Below, piece by piece: positions 7,876 through 17,814 of a stretch of 64,000 bases of DNA. The stretch spans positions 558,001-622,000 of the forward strand of contig JADJMW010000001.1 in the NCBI GenBank assembly GCA_016709385.1, written 5' to 3'. This DNA is from Candidatus Rubrivivax defluviihabitans (GTDB lineage: Bacteria > Pseudomonadota > Gammaproteobacteria > Burkholderiales > Burkholderiaceae_C). Position numbers and translations under genes: made by a program. Positions within the stretch are counted from its first letter, which is position 1, and the number at the start of each line of letters is the position of its first letter. Below the pieces are notes generated by a model. That model made no database searches, was not told where the DNA came from, and worked only from the letters and a program-made list of their open reading frames with translations.

Positions 7876-8647
7876 GACCGCAAGCTCGCCGCTGAAGGTC
7901 TGGCTCGACCGCGACGGCGCCTTGCTGCGCCTGCGGCTGGACCGGCCCAAGGCCAACATCTGCGACGCCGCGATGATCGGCGCCTTGCGCGCCGGGCCTG
8001 CCGCCCACCGCGCGACGCCCGGCCTGCGCGGCGTGCTGCTCGACGCCGAGGGCCCGCACTTCAGCTTCGGCGCCAGCGTCGAAGAACACCTGGCCGAGCG
8101 CTGCGCCGGCATGCTGGCCTCGCTGCACGCGCTGATCCTGGCGCTGGCGGGCTGTCGCGTGCCGGTGCTGGTGGCCGTGCGCGGCCAGTGCCTGGGCGGC
8201 GGCCTGGAGATCGCGCTGGCCGGCGGCCCGATCTTCGCGGCGCCCAACGCCCAGTTCGGCCAGCCCGAGATCAAGCTCGGCGTCTTCGCGCCGGCGGCCA
8301 GCTGCCTGCTGCCCTGGCGCGTGAGCGCCGTCGCCGCCGAAGACCTGCTGTGCTCGGGCCGCAGCGTCGGCGCGCCGCAGGCGCTGGCCATCGGCCTGGT
8401 GCAGACGCTGGCCGACGACCCCGAAGCCGCGGCGCTGGCCTGGTTCGACGAACACCTGGCGCCGCGCAGCGCCGCGGCCCTGGCTTGCGCCGTTGCCGCG
8501 GCCAGGGCGCCACGCGTGCGTGAACTGCGCGAACGCCTGGCCGAAGTGGAAAGCCTGTACCTCGACCGCCTGATGGTCACCCGCGACGCCAACGAGGGCC
8601 TGGCCGCCTTCCTGGCCAAACGCGCACCGCGCTGGGAGCACTGCTGA
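7868..8647 (+). CDS. dch: cyclohexa-1,5-diene-1-carbonyl-CoA hydratase
   Basis: 259 residues of the enoyl-CoA hydratase family, the usual Dch size (258 in Thauera). The CoA oxyanion-hole region is RGQCLGGGLEIALAG near residue 107, followed by FGQPEIKLGVFAP. Dch hydrates the dienoyl-CoA product of benzoyl-CoA reductase to 6-hydroxycyclohex-1-ene-1-carboxyl-CoA. The ATG at 7868 overlaps the end of oah by 8 nt; bcrC begins one base after its stop. The operon position between oah and bcrC supports Dch over a generic hydratase. Confidence 0.9.
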   Translation: MAETASSPLKVWLDRDGALLRLRLDRPKANICDAAMIGALRAGPAAHRATPGLRGVLLDAEGPHFSFGASVEEHLAERCAGMLASLHALILALAGCRVPVLVAVRGQCLGGGLEIALAGGPIFAAPNAQFGQPEIKLGVFAPAASCLLPWRVSAVAAEDLLCSGRSVGAPQALAIGLVQTLADDPEAAALAWFDEHLAPRSAAALACAVAAARAPRVRELRERLAEVESLYLDRLMVTRDANEGLAAFLAKRAPRWEHC

Positions 8648-8648
8648 A

Positions 8649-9838
8649 ATGAATACCGAAACACCGCAAGGCCCCGAAGTCCTGCGCATCGTCGCACGCT
8701 GCGAGGCGCTGTTCGACGACCTGCACTTCAACGCCGTCAAGGACTGGAAGGCCGCCGTGCCCGGCCGCAAGGCCATCGGCTACATGCCGGTCTACGTGCC
8801 GCGCGAGCTGATCCACGCCGCCGGCATGCTGCCGGTGGGCATCCTGGGCGGCGGCGACTCGCTCGAGGTGATCCAGGGCGACGCCTACTACCAGAGCTAC
8901 ATCTGCCGCATCCCGCGCTCGACCATCGAGCTGGGCCTGACCGGGCGCCTGGACTGCCTGGACGGCATGCTGTTCCCGAGCATCTGCGACGTGATCCGCA
9001 ACCTGTCGGGCATGTGGCAGATCCTGTTCAAGGACAAGTACGTGCGCTACATCGACGTGCCGCAGAACTACCAGGACGAGGTCGGCGGCAGGTTCTACAT
9101 CGAAGAAATGCAGATCCTGCGCGATGACCTGGGCAAGATGCGTGGCAGCCCGATCACGGACGCCGAGCTGAACGCGTCGATCGCGGTCTACAACGCCAAC
9201 CGCCAGGCCATCCGCGACCTGTACGCCTATCGTGCCGCGCAACCCTGGCAGGCGCCCACATCCGAGGTCTACCTGCTGCTGCGCGCCGGCATGGTGCTGC
9301 CGGTGGAGGAGCACACGCTGCTGGTGCGCGAATACCTGGCCGCGGCCGAACAGCTGCAGCGCACAAGCGCGACAACGCGCGCGTGGTCATCAACGGCAGT
9401 TTCTGCGAACAGCCGCCGCTGGCGCTGATCAAGTCGATCGAGATGTCGGGCTGCTACATCGTCGACGACGACTTCATCCTGGTCACGCGCTGGCTGCTCG
9501 ACGACGTGCCGGCCGACGGCGATCCGCTGCAGGAACTGTCCAAGGCCTTCCTGCACCGGTCGGCGTCCACCGCCGCCAAGTACGACGTCACGCGCGAGGA
9601 AAAGGGCGTCTTCCTGATGAAACAGGTGAAGACGCGCGGCGCCGAAGGCGTGGTCTTCGCCGCGCCTTCGTTCTGCGACCCGGCGCTGCTGGAGCGGCCG
9701 ATGCTGCAGGATGTCCTTTCGAAGCACGGCATCCCGCACACCGCGTTCAAGTACGCCGAGAACACGGGCCAGATGGCACCGATCCGTGAACAGGCCGGCA
9801 CCTTTGCCGATTCGATCAAATTGTGGAACGCGGCCTGA
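8649..9838 (+). CDS. bcrC: benzoyl-CoA reductase subunit C, broken by one frameshift
   Basis: BcrC is one of the two BadD/BcrB/C-type subunits (HgdB/FldC fold) that bind benzoyl-CoA and Fe-S clusters; together they take two electrons per two ATP from the BcrAD part. The first ~237 residues read in one frame (GYMPVYVPRELIHAAGMLP near residue 45, YYQSYICRIPRS near 80). The frame is lost at about 9362, and the homologous continuation (VVINGSFCEQPPLALIK, MSGCYIVDDDF) resumes in another frame through 9838. Adding one base near 9362, for example a C to give CAGCGCCACAAG, restores a ~396-residue protein, close to the family size. No other lesion is visible, so a sequencing deletion is more likely than true loss. 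Confidence 0.85.
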
Positions 9839-9857
9839 GCGCCAGGAGAACCCCGTC

Positions 9858-11189
9858 ATGAACACCCCCGTCTCGATGCCCGCGCCCACCGGCTCCGCCA
9901 AGCGCCCGCCACCGGTGCAGAAGGAAGACGCGATGTGGCTGCAGAAGGAGCTCATCAACAAGAACTACATGGAGCTGGCCACCGCGCGCGCCAACAACCG
10001 CAAGGTCTCGGCCACCTTCGTGCCCGGCAACCTGAACGAACTGCTGATGTGCTTCGACTTCGCGCGCAGCCTGCCGGAGACCAATGCGCTGCAGAACGGC
10101 ATGCGCAAGAAGAGCGGCAAGATGATCATGGACGCCGAGCGCGACGGCCAGAGCGAGGACGTCTGCACCTACGTCAAGGCCGACCTGGGCATGATGATGG
10201 GCGGCGAGATCGGCCCCACCGGCGACCCGCTGCCGCGGCCCGACCTGCTGCTGCTCAGCTACACCGGCTGCTTCACCTTCATGAAGTGGTTCGAGCTCAT
10301 CCGCCACAAATACGGCTGCGAGACGGTGATGCTGCACGTGCCCTACCAGGGCGAAGGCAAGATCGCGCCCAACATGCGCGACTACGTCGTCAAGCAGCTC
10401 AAGGAGACCGTGATCCCCACGCTGGAGCGCATCTCGGGTGTGAAGTTCGACATCGACCGCCTGCGCCAGTACATGCGCGAATCGGTCAAGGCCGAGGAGG
10501 ACCTGGTCAAGGTGCTGCAGTCGGCCAAGAACCGGCCGAGCCCGATCGACGGCTACTTCGGCGCGGTCTACTACATCGGCCCGATCTTCACCGCCTTCCG
10601 CGGAACGCCCGAGGCGACCGAGTACTACCGCGTGCTGCGCGGCGAGATCGAGCAGCGTGTGCGTGAAGGCAAGGGCCCGATCACGCCCGAGGGCGAGATG
10701 GGCGAGGAGAAATACCGCCTGGTGGTCGAAGGCCCGCCCAACTGGACCAGCTTCCGCGAGTTCTGGAAGATGTTCTACGACGAAGGCGCGGTGGTCGTCT
10801 CGTCGACTTACGCCAAGGTCGGCGGGCTGTACGACTTCGGCTTCCGCCACGACCCCGAACACCCGCTGGAGTCGCTGGCCGAATACTGCCTGGGCTGCTA
10901 CACCAACCTGAACCTGCCGTCGCGCATCGACATGATCTGCAAATACATCGACGAGTACCAGGCCGACGGGCTGCTGATCAACTCGATCAAGAGCTGCAAC
11001 AGCTTCTCGGCCGGGCAGCTGCTGATCCTGCGCGAGGTGGAGAAGCGCACCGGCAAGCCGGCCGCCTTCATCGAGACCGACCTGGTCGACCCGCGCTACT
11101 TCTCGGCGGCCAACGTCAAGAACCGGCTGGAGAGCTACTTCCAGATGGTCAAGGCCAAGCGCACGCGCGGCCCTCGCCGGGCGCATTGA
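9858..11189 (+). CDS. bcrB: benzoyl-CoA reductase subunit B
   Basis: 443 residues, about the size of Thauera BcrB (438). Substrate and cluster-binding cysteines typical of the HgdB/BcrB family are in LLLLSYTGCFTFMKWFE near residue 135 and EYCLGCYTNLN near 345, and SIKSCNSFSAGQ lies near 380. With BcrC it forms the benzoyl-CoA-binding half of class I benzoyl-CoA reductase in the cytoplasm. The ATG at 9858 follows AGGAGA. It sits 19 nt after the bcrC stop and is intact, unlike its neighbours bcrC and bcrA. Confidence 0.92.
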   Translation: MNTPVSMPAPTGSAKRPPPVQKEDAMWLQKELINKNYMELATARANNRKVSATFVPGNLNELLMCFDFARSLPETNALQNGMRKKSGKMIMDAERDGQSEDVCTYVKADLGMMMGGEIGPTGDPLPRPDLLLLSYTGCFTFMKWFELIRHKYGCETVMLHVPYQGEGKIAPNMRDYVVKQLKETVIPTLERISGVKFDIDRLRQYMRESVKAEEDLVKVLQSAKNRPSPIDGYFGAVYYIGPIFTAFRGTPEATEYYRVLRGEIEQRVREGKGPITPEGEMGEEKYRLVVEGPPNWTSFREFWKMFYDEGAVVVSSTYAKVGGLYDFGFRHDPEHPLESLAEYCLGCYTNLNLPSRIDMICKYIDEYQADGLLINSIKSCNSFSAGQLLILREVEKRTGKPAAFIETDLVDPRYFSAANVKNRLESYFQMVKAKRTRGPRRAH

Positions 11190-11198
11190 GGAGCCGAC

Positions 11199-12537
11199 AT
11201 GCGCTGTTTTATCGGCATCGACCTCGGCTCGACGACCACCAAGGCGGTGGTGATCGACGAGAACCAGAACATCCTCGGCCGCGGGATCACCAATTCGCGC
11301 TCCAACTACGACACGGCGGCAGCGGTCGCCAAGCAGGAGGCGCTGGTCAACAGCCGCTTCCACCTGTTCCGCCAGGAGCTCGGCCGCACGAATGCGCTGA
11401 ACGGCGCGCTCGACGGCTTCATCAACCAGCTCGAGCGCGACTTCCGTGCCGAGCAGTACATGGAGCAGCTGGCCGACCTGGAGCAGACCTGCCAGCGCAG
11501 CCTGGCCACGGCGCGTTTCGGCGACACCGGTGGTGGTGTCGCCGATGCGCTGACCGAGGTCTTCCGGCGCCTGACGGCCGAGGCGCCGGCGCTCTTCGCT
11601 CCGGGCGCCAAGCGCAAGAGCGACTTCTTCCGCGACATCGCCGGCAGCCAGTACCTGGCCACCGGCGAGGCGGTGGCCAAGGAAGGGGCTGCGCTACGAC
11701 CACCTGCTGAACCTGTTCGACCGCTCGATCATCGAGGTCGAGAACCGCGTCTACGCCGATTCGATCCGGCGCCACCTGCTGGCGGCGCTGGAGCGCACCT
11801 TCGCCGCGCTGCCCGAGACGGAGGCAAGGCGTGAGCAGGTCGAAGCGCCGATCAAGGGCATCCTCGACACCGAGCTGGAGGAGACCTATGTCGTCGGCAC
11901 CGGCTACGGCCGCGCGCGGCTGCCCTTCAGCAAGGAGCACATCCGCAGCGAGATCCTGTGCCACGGCCTCGGCGCGCACGTCATGTACCCGGGCACCGCC
12001 ACGGTGCTGGACATCGGCGGCCAGGACACCAAGGCGATCCAGGTCGACCCGGCCGGCATCGTCGAGAGCTTCCAGATGAACGACCGCTGCGCCGCCGGCT
12101 GCGGGCGCTACCTGGGCTACATCGCCGACGAGATGAACATGGGCCTGCACGAGCTGGGGCCGATGGCGATGAAGTCGACCAAGGCGATCCGCATCAATTC
12201 CACCTGCACCGTGTTCGCCGGCGCCGAACTGCGCGACCGCCTCAGCCTGGGCGACAAGCGCGAGGACATCATGGCCGGGCTGCACCGCGCCATCATCCTG
12301 CGCGCGATGAGCATCCTGGCGCGTTCGGGCGGCGTGCGCGACCAGTTCACCTTCACCGGCGGCGTGGCCAAGAACGAGGCGGCGGTGCGCTCGCTGAAGG
12401 AACTGGTGCGCGAGAACTACGGCGAGGTCACGCTCAATATCGACCCCGATTCGATCTTCACCGGCGCGCTCGGCGGCGCCACCTTCGCCTGGCGCGCCGT
12501 GGTCGAGGAAGGCAAGTCCGCCGAGGCAAGGAGCTGA
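11199..12537 (+). CDS. bcrA: benzoyl-CoA reductase ATPase subunit A, broken by one frameshift
   Basis: BcrA belongs to the BcrA/BadF/HgdC ASKHA ATPases that couple ATP hydrolysis to low-potential electron transfer. The first frame gives IGIDLGSTTTKAVVID at the N-terminus and reads correctly to GEAVAKEG near residue 164. The homologous continuation (YDHLLNLFDRSI, then YPGTATVLDIGGQDTKAI and the cluster-bridging Cys in NDRCAAGCGRY) is in another frame to 12537. Removing one G from the GGGG run near 11685 restores ~445 residues, about the normal length. A homopolymer miscall is the simplest explanation. RBS GAGGAG is at 11188-11193. Confidence 0.85.
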
Positions 12538-12541
12538 CACC

Positions 12542-13387
12542 ATGATCCACACCATCGGCATCGATATCGGCTCCGGCGCCGTCAAGTCCGTGCTCTTCCG
12601 CCACCAAGGCGAGGGCAGCACCCCGGTCTGGCTGGCCAAGCGCTGCGAGCGCATCCGCAGCCGCGACCCCATGACGCTGGCCCGCCAGGGCTTCGACGAC
12701 GTGCTCGCCGACGCGGGCCTGGCCGCCGGCGACATCGACTACGTCGCCACCACCGGCGAAGGCGAGAACGTCAAGTTCGCCACCGGCCACTTCTACTCGA
12801 TGACCACGCACGCCCGCGGCGGCGTGTTCCTGGAGCCGACGGCGCGCGCCGTGGTCGACATTGGCGCGCTCAATGGCCGCGCCATCTACGTCGACGAGCG
12901 CGGCAAGGTGCTGAGCTACAAGATGACGAGCCAGTGCGCTTCGGGTTCGGGCCAGTTTCTGGAGAACATCGCGCGCTACCTGGGCGTGGCGGTCGAGGAG
13001 ATCGGCCCGCTGTCGCGCAGCTCGCAGGACCCCGAGAAGGTGAGCTCCATCTGCGCCGTGCTGGCCGAGACCGATGTCATCAACATGGTCAGCCGCGGCA
13101 TCGCCACGCCCGACATCCTGAAGGGCATCCACCTCTCGATGGCCTCGCGCATCGTCAAGCTGCTCAAGGTCACCGGCATCAAGACCGGAACCGCGCTGCT
13201 CACTGGCGGTCTGGCGCTGGATACCGGCTTGCTGGCCGCGATCCAGGAGGAGATGGTCAACGAGAAGGTCAAGGTGCAGGCACGCGCGCACCCCGATTCG
13301 ATCTACGCCGGTGCCATCGGCGCGGCGCTGTGGGGTGCCTTCCGGCACTCCAAGCTGAACCAGCTCGAAGCGGCGGTGGCCGCCTGA
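12542..13387 (+). CDS. bcrD: benzoyl-CoA reductase ATPase subunit D
   Basis: 281 intact residues of the same ATPase family as BcrA but shorter, as in Thauera. The N-terminal phosphate-binding motif is IGIDIGSGAVKSVLF, and the cysteine that holds the inter-subunit [4Fe-4S] cluster is in SQCASGSGQFLENIA near residue 130; TGGLALDTG near 223 is the adenosine motif. BcrA and BcrD form the ATP-driven electron activase that reduces the BcrBC half. Four bases separate it from bcrA, so the genes are cotranscribed. Confidence 0.92.
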   Translation: MIHTIGIDIGSGAVKSVLFRHQGEGSTPVWLAKRCERIRSRDPMTLARQGFDDVLADAGLAAGDIDYVATTGEGENVKFATGHFYSMTTHARGGVFLEPTARAVVDIGALNGRAIYVDERGKVLSYKMTSQCASGSGQFLENIARYLGVAVEEIGPLSRSSQDPEKVSSICAVLAETDVINMVSRGIATPDILKGIHLSMASRIVKLLKVTGIKTGTALLTGGLALDTGLLAAIQEEMVNEKVKVQARAHPDSIYAGAIGAALWGAFRHSKLNQLEAAVAA

Positions 13388-13406
13388 ACCCGGGAGCGCT
13401 TCCACC

Positions 13407-13652
13407 ATGGCCCTGCTGATCAACGACGACTGCACCGCCTGCGACGCCTGCAAGCCGGTGTGCCCGAACGACGCCATCAGCGAAGGCAGCCCGATCTACG
13501 TCATCGATGCGCTGCGCTGCACCGAATGCGTCGGCGCCGAGGACGAGCCGCAGTGCATGCTGGTCTGCCCGGCCGACTGCATCGTGCCGAATCCGGACTT
13601 CGTGGAGTCGAAGGAAGAGCTGCTGGCGAAGTACCAGAGCCTGCACGGCTGA
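13407..13652 (+). CDS. fdx: 2[4Fe-4S] ferredoxin of the benzoyl-CoA pathway
   Basis: 81 residues with two cluster motifs: CTACDACKPVCP at residues 11-22 and CTECVGAEDEPQCMLVCP near 39-56. The second motif has the six-to-eight residue insertion typical of Chromatium vinosum-type ferredoxins, which have very low potentials. It is the electron carrier between 2-oxoacid:ferredoxin oxidoreductase (KorAB) and benzoyl-CoA reductase. It closes the operon 19 nt after bcrD. Confidence 0.92.
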   Translation: MALLINDDCTACDACKPVCPNDAISEGSPIYVIDALRCTECVGAEDEPQCMLVCPADCIVPNPDFVESKEELLAKYQSLHG

Positions 13653-13790
13653 TGCTCCCACCGCCTGGCGCGACGCGCAGTTCGACACCCCCGGAACAGG
13701 TGGCCGTAGGCGAATTCTTGTTCCAGGTCAAGGACGCCGGGCGCCCAGGCGCCGAATGCTGCGCCACCGCGAACCGAACGGAGGCGGGCC

Positions 13791-14390
13791 ATGCACGTCG
13801 CGCCGAGGTGGATTCCCTGGCTTCTTGCCGCTTGCCTGGCGTCGGCGGCGCACGCCCTGCCGGCCGTGCAGGCGCGCTTCACCTTGGAGTTCGCGTATCC
13901 GCCGAACCCCTGCGTCGAGACGTCGTTCCTCCACGGCGAAGCCCGGCTGCGGGTCGGCGACCCGGCGGCCGGCGGCAGCGTCACGTCGGCAGCGCTGACG
14001 GCCCCGCTGGCCTACCGCCAGGCGGGCTCGATCAGCCTGCTGCTGCCCGCGGTGCAGGACGGCCCGGTCGAGATCGGCTTCGAGGGCGCCTGCAAGGGCG
14101 CCAACGGGGCCTACCTCGGCGCGGTGTTCGCCCTGGCCGATGAGGTGTCCGAAAGGCCCAGCGCGATGCCCTGGCACGAGGTCGGCCGCTTCGACAGTGG
14201 CCAGTGGGTGTCGACGCAGGCCGACCCCTGGGCGCTGATGGCCTTCACGCCTTCCGGCACCCGCGCCCGCATCGGCACGCTGGCGGCCGTGCTGCAGCCG
14301 GTGCCGGTGCCGGAGCCGGCCAGCGCCGCGCTGGTCGCCGTCGCGCTGCTGGCGGCCGCATGGGCGCCGCGGCGGCGCCGGCTGTCGTGA
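13791..14390 (+). CDS. PEP-CTERM sorted exported protein, function unknown
   Basis: 199 residues with an N-terminal signal peptide (WIPWLLAACLASAAHA) and a C-terminal PEP-CTERM sorting signal: VPEPAS near residue 169, a hydrophobic helix and a final RRRR cluster. Such proteins are recognised by exosortase and are typical of biofilm-forming or exopolysaccharide-producing betaproteobacteria. The middle is not recognised. A GAGG ribosome site lies six bases before the ATG. The 138-bp gap from fdx shows no clear terminator, so the gene may be independently expressed. Confidence 0.75.
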   Translation: MHVAPRWIPWLLAACLASAAHALPAVQARFTLEFAYPPNPCVETSFLHGEARLRVGDPAAGGSVTSAALTAPLAYRQAGSISLLLPAVQDGPVEIGFEGACKGANGAYLGAVFALADEVSERPSAMPWHEVGRFDSGQWVSTQADPWALMAFTPSGTRARIGTLAAVLQPVPVPEPASAALVAVALLAAAWAPRRRRLS

Positions 14391-14484
14391 CGGGCAAGGA
14401 CCACGGACCGGCGGACCGGGTGGCGGGCCTGGTTCCGTGCGCAACGTCGGGCCGTCACTCACGGCCACACTCGAGGAGACGGTG

Positions 14485-15237
<753 letters not shown>

Positions 15238-15249
15238 GGAGGGCGCCCG

Positions 15250-16353
15250 GTGATCCCCCCGCCCGCCGCCACCGTGGCAGCAGCCGCGATCGCCGGCATC
15301 CGGCGGCTAAGTGCGCTCGGCCTGCCCGGACCCGAAGTGATTCCACCGATCCTGTGGCGCCTGCACGGCGTGGTCGCGTCGGCGACCAACAGCTTCCACT
15401 GGGTCGACGCCAATGGCCGGGCCAGCGGCTGGTTCGGCGAGCCGCCCTACCTGCCCGAGGTCGCCCGCCTGAGCGCCGAACTTCAGCACGGCGCGCGCGG
15501 CGCGCCGACGCTGCCGACGCACCGGGTCTTCGGTTTGGGCCGCAGGGCCGTGCGCCGGACGCCGCTGCCGCCGGACTTCCACGACTCCGAAGCCTATCGT
15601 CGCGTCTGGCAGGCGCGCGGCCTCCACCACGCGCTGGAGGCCGTGGTCGACGACGGCCGGCGACCGCTGGGCGTGCTGGTGCTGTATCGCGGGCCGCGCG
15701 ACCCGGACTTCGCGCCGGAGGACCTCGAGACCGTCTCGGCGCTGCTGCCGCTGTTCGCCCGCGCGTGCGGCGGGCCGCCGTCGTACGACGGCGAGCGTGC
15801 GGCGGCATCGCCGCCGGCCTTCGCGGTGGTCGGCCTGGGCGGCGAGATCCGGCACGCCGGCGCGGACGCGCGGTTGCGGCTCGCGCTGGCGCTGCACCCT
15901 TGCCTGAATCACCGTTCCTGCGGGCGCGGCTGCGCCACGGCGGATGCGGGCGTGACGGCGCAGCTCGCCTCGATCTGCGCCGCGCTGCCAGCCGACCCGC
16001 GGCAGACGACGACGCTGCGCCTGCGCAGCCCGTGGGGGCAGTTCACGCTGCGCGCGCAGCGGCTGCAGCCGGTGCACGGCGACGGCGTGCCGCTGGTCGG
16101 CATCGCACTGGAGCACGAAGTGCCGCTGCCGGTGGCGGTGGACGCTGCGCTGGAGCGCAGCGCGCTGTCGCCGCGCCAGCGCGAGCTGTGCCTGCTGCTG
16201 GTGGCGGGCGGCAGCTATGCCGCACTCGGCGAGCGGATGGGCATCTCCGAACAGACGGCAATCAGCTACGCGAGAGTGATCTTCGCCAAGCTCGGCGCCC
16301 GCAGCCGCGAGGAACTGCTGCACCGGCTGCTGCTGGCGCCGCGGCTGGCTTGA
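15250..16353 (+). CDS. LuxR-family (FixJ/NarL-type HTH) transcriptional regulator
   Basis: 367 residues from a GTG behind GGAGGG. The C-terminal ~65 residues are a LuxR helix-turn-helix (LSPRQRELCLLLVAGGSY, then GISEQTAISYARVIFAKLG). The first ~290 residues look like a GAF-type sensing domain, without receiver-domain aspartates. It faces the two DUF1566 genes and lies next to PEP-CTERM genes, so it may control surface or biofilm functions; that is inference. Target and signal unknown. Confidence 0.75.
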   Translation: MIPPPAATVAAAAIAGIRRLSALGLPGPEVIPPILWRLHGVVASATNSFHWVDANGRASGWFGEPPYLPEVARLSAELQHGARGAPTLPTHRVFGLGRRAVRRTPLPPDFHDSEAYRRVWQARGLHHALEAVVDDGRRPLGVLVLYRGPRDPDFAPEDLETVSALLPLFARACGGPPSYDGERAAASPPAFAVVGLGGEIRHAGADARLRLALALHPCLNHRSCGRGCATADAGVTAQLASICAALPADPRQTTTLRLRSPWGQFTLRAQRLQPVHGDGVPLVGIALEHEVPLPVAVDAALERSALSPRQRELCLLLVAGGSYAALGERMGISEQTAISYARVIFAKLGARSREELLHRLLLAPRLA

Positions 16354-16385
16354 ACCTCCCGCCGCGCCCGCCCGATCGCGCGTCC

Positions 16386-16438
16386 CCTGCGGGCAGCGCA
16401 GGCCATCGCCTCCGGCCAGACACCGGACGGCCCGCAGG
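16386..16438. terminator. inverted repeat between convergent genes, weak terminator candidate
   Basis: CCTGCGGGC at 16386-16394 pairs with GCCCGCAGG at 16430-16438, with an inner TCCGG/CCGGA pair in the loop. It sits in the 91-bp gap between the convergent LuxR and DUF1566 genes. There is no T-run, so it could only be a non-canonical or Rho-assisted bidirectional stop. Confidence 0.3.
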
Positions 16439-16444
16439 CCCTCC

Positions 16445-17008
16445 TCACTGAGTGTCGACGCCCTGCCCGCCGCGGGCGCACCAGAAGTAGCGGTCGTAAG
16501 AGAGGAACGGGCCGCCCGCGCCGTTGTAGAAGCTGACGACCCACACGGTGTTGGCGGACTGGGCGGAGCGCGTCGCCGACCAGTAGAAGTCGCCCGAGTT
16601 CGTATGGATGCCGATGAAGGGATGACCGGCAGGAAGCGTCGCCATGCCGGTGATCGGATCGGGCTCCAGCAAACTGGCCAGCTCCTCGGCGCGCGGCAGC
16701 CGCCAGCCTCTCCGGCCACCGGTGCTCGCGAGGTGGCAGGTCCAGGCTGCGTACGACAGGTCGTTGTCAAAGGTGATCGGCGAGCGCTGCCAGACGACCC
16801 CGGTCTCGCGGTCCAGCACCGCTTCGTTGTTCCAGTTGGCCAGGATCACGAAGCGGTTCGTCGTGAGCTTCTGGTCCCACGACGGCGTGGCGTAGTAAGG
16901 GCCGTTGGCCGTGGTGGAAAGTTGGGCGAACGTCGTTGCCGGCGCGGCCGCGAGGATCACGCCGAACGCGGCCGCGATGGCCTTCGCCTTGCGAGTCATT
17001 TCCTTCAC
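16445..17008 (-). CDS. exported DUF1566 (Lcl C-terminal-like) domain protein
   Basis: 187 residues from the GTG at 17008, which has AGGAG seven bases upstream; another GTG at 17014 is too close to that site. A signal peptide (AFGVILAAAPATTFA) is followed by a DUF1566 domain: AVLDRETGVVWQRSP, GWRLPRAEELASLLE and YFWCARGGQG. DUF1566 domains resemble lectin-like/FGE folds; the function is unknown. It is paralogous to the next gene (both begin their mature part with STTANGPYYATPSWDQKLTT), so the two arose by tandem duplication. Confidence 0.75.
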   Translation of the reverse strand: MKEMTRKAKAIAAAFGVILAAAPATTFAQLSTTANGPYYATPSWDQKLTTNRFVILANWNNEAVLDRETGVVWQRSPITFDNDLSYAAWTCHLASTGGRRGWRLPRAEELASLLEPDPITGMATLPAGHPFIGIHTNSGDFYWSATRSAQSANTVWVVSFYNGAGGPFLSYDRYFWCARGGQGVDTQ

Positions 17009-17078
17009 TGTCACTCTCCTTCACGCGGAGTCTCGGGCGTCCCGCGCGCCGCTGTGCACACCTCCCCGAAGGCAATCC

Positions 17079-17639
17079 CTAGCCGTTCGAATTCACGCCC
17101 TGCCCGCCGCGAACGCACCAGACATTGGCCGACACAATCACTCGATTGGCGGCGATGGGAGTCGTAGCCGCAGTGATGTTCCGAGCCAAGGCGAACGTGT
17201 CGTCGGCTGGGTAGATCGTCGCCGACCAGTAAAGCGGATTGGTGCCCACCTGAAACGGATGACCGGCGGGCAGGGCGCCCGTCGCGTCCGCCAGCGAACT
17301 GATCTCGTGGTAAGTCGGCAGCCGCCAGCCGTAGCGCCCGCCGGTGCCGACGCCCGCGCAGTTCATCGTTGCGCCATACCAGTTGCTGTCGCTGCCGTAC
17401 GGGGATCCGATGCCTGGCGTCACCTGCCACACCAGGCCCGTTTCGCGGTCGAGGACGGCCTCGCTGCTCCAGTTGAGGAGGATCACGAAGCGGTTGGTGG
17501 TGAGCTTCTGATCCCACGACGGTGTCGCGTAGTACGGGCCGTTGGCGGTCGTCGAGACTTGTGCCGCGGCGGGTGCGGCCAGCACGGCGATCAGGCCTGC
17601 CGCCATTGCCCCGAGCGCTTTGATCGTCGACGCATTCAT
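17079..17639 (-). CDS. exported DUF1566 domain protein, paralogue of the downstream gene
   Basis: 186 residues with a signal peptide (GAMAAGLIAVLAAPAAAQ) and a DUF1566 domain with AVLDRETGLVWQ, GWRLPTYHEISSL and VWCVRGGQGV. The first ~45 mature residues are nearly identical to those of the 16445-17008 product, while the middle (YPADDTFALARNITAA) differs, so the copies have diverged in the ligand-facing part. ATG behind AAGGAGA. The two genes are 70 nt apart and probably cotranscribed. Confidence 0.75.
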   Translation of the reverse strand: MNASTIKALGAMAAGLIAVLAAPAAAQVSTTANGPYYATPSWDQKLTTNRFVILLNWSSEAVLDRETGLVWQVTPGIGSPYGSDSNWYGATMNCAGVGTGGRYGWRLPTYHEISSLADATGALPAGHPFQVGTNPLYWSATIYPADDTFALARNITAATTPIAANRVIVSANVWCVRGGQGVNSNG

Positions 17640-17814
17640 CGTTGTCTCCTTCGCTTGTCGTCCGTTGCTCCACCTTGCTCCGCCGGCCCTGCCTGCCGGC
17701 CCTGCTCGCCGTGAAGCGCGGCCACGGCAGGGAGTTCCACCTTCGGCGTCGGCTTCAGCCGATCGGCCGACGCGCTGCTTCGGCTAGCGGATGGCGCGTG
17801 ATTGGCCCAGCGAC

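Noticed and set aside
9358..9390. Programmed ribosomal frameshift in bcrC
   Set aside because: No slippery heptamer or downstream pseudoknot is evident, and bcrA has a similar lesion at a homopolymer, which favours sequencing error.
13407..13790. Strong terminator after fdx
   Set aside because: Only short GC-rich complementarity (GGCGCCCAGGCGCC) without a T-run was seen; not convincing enough to call.
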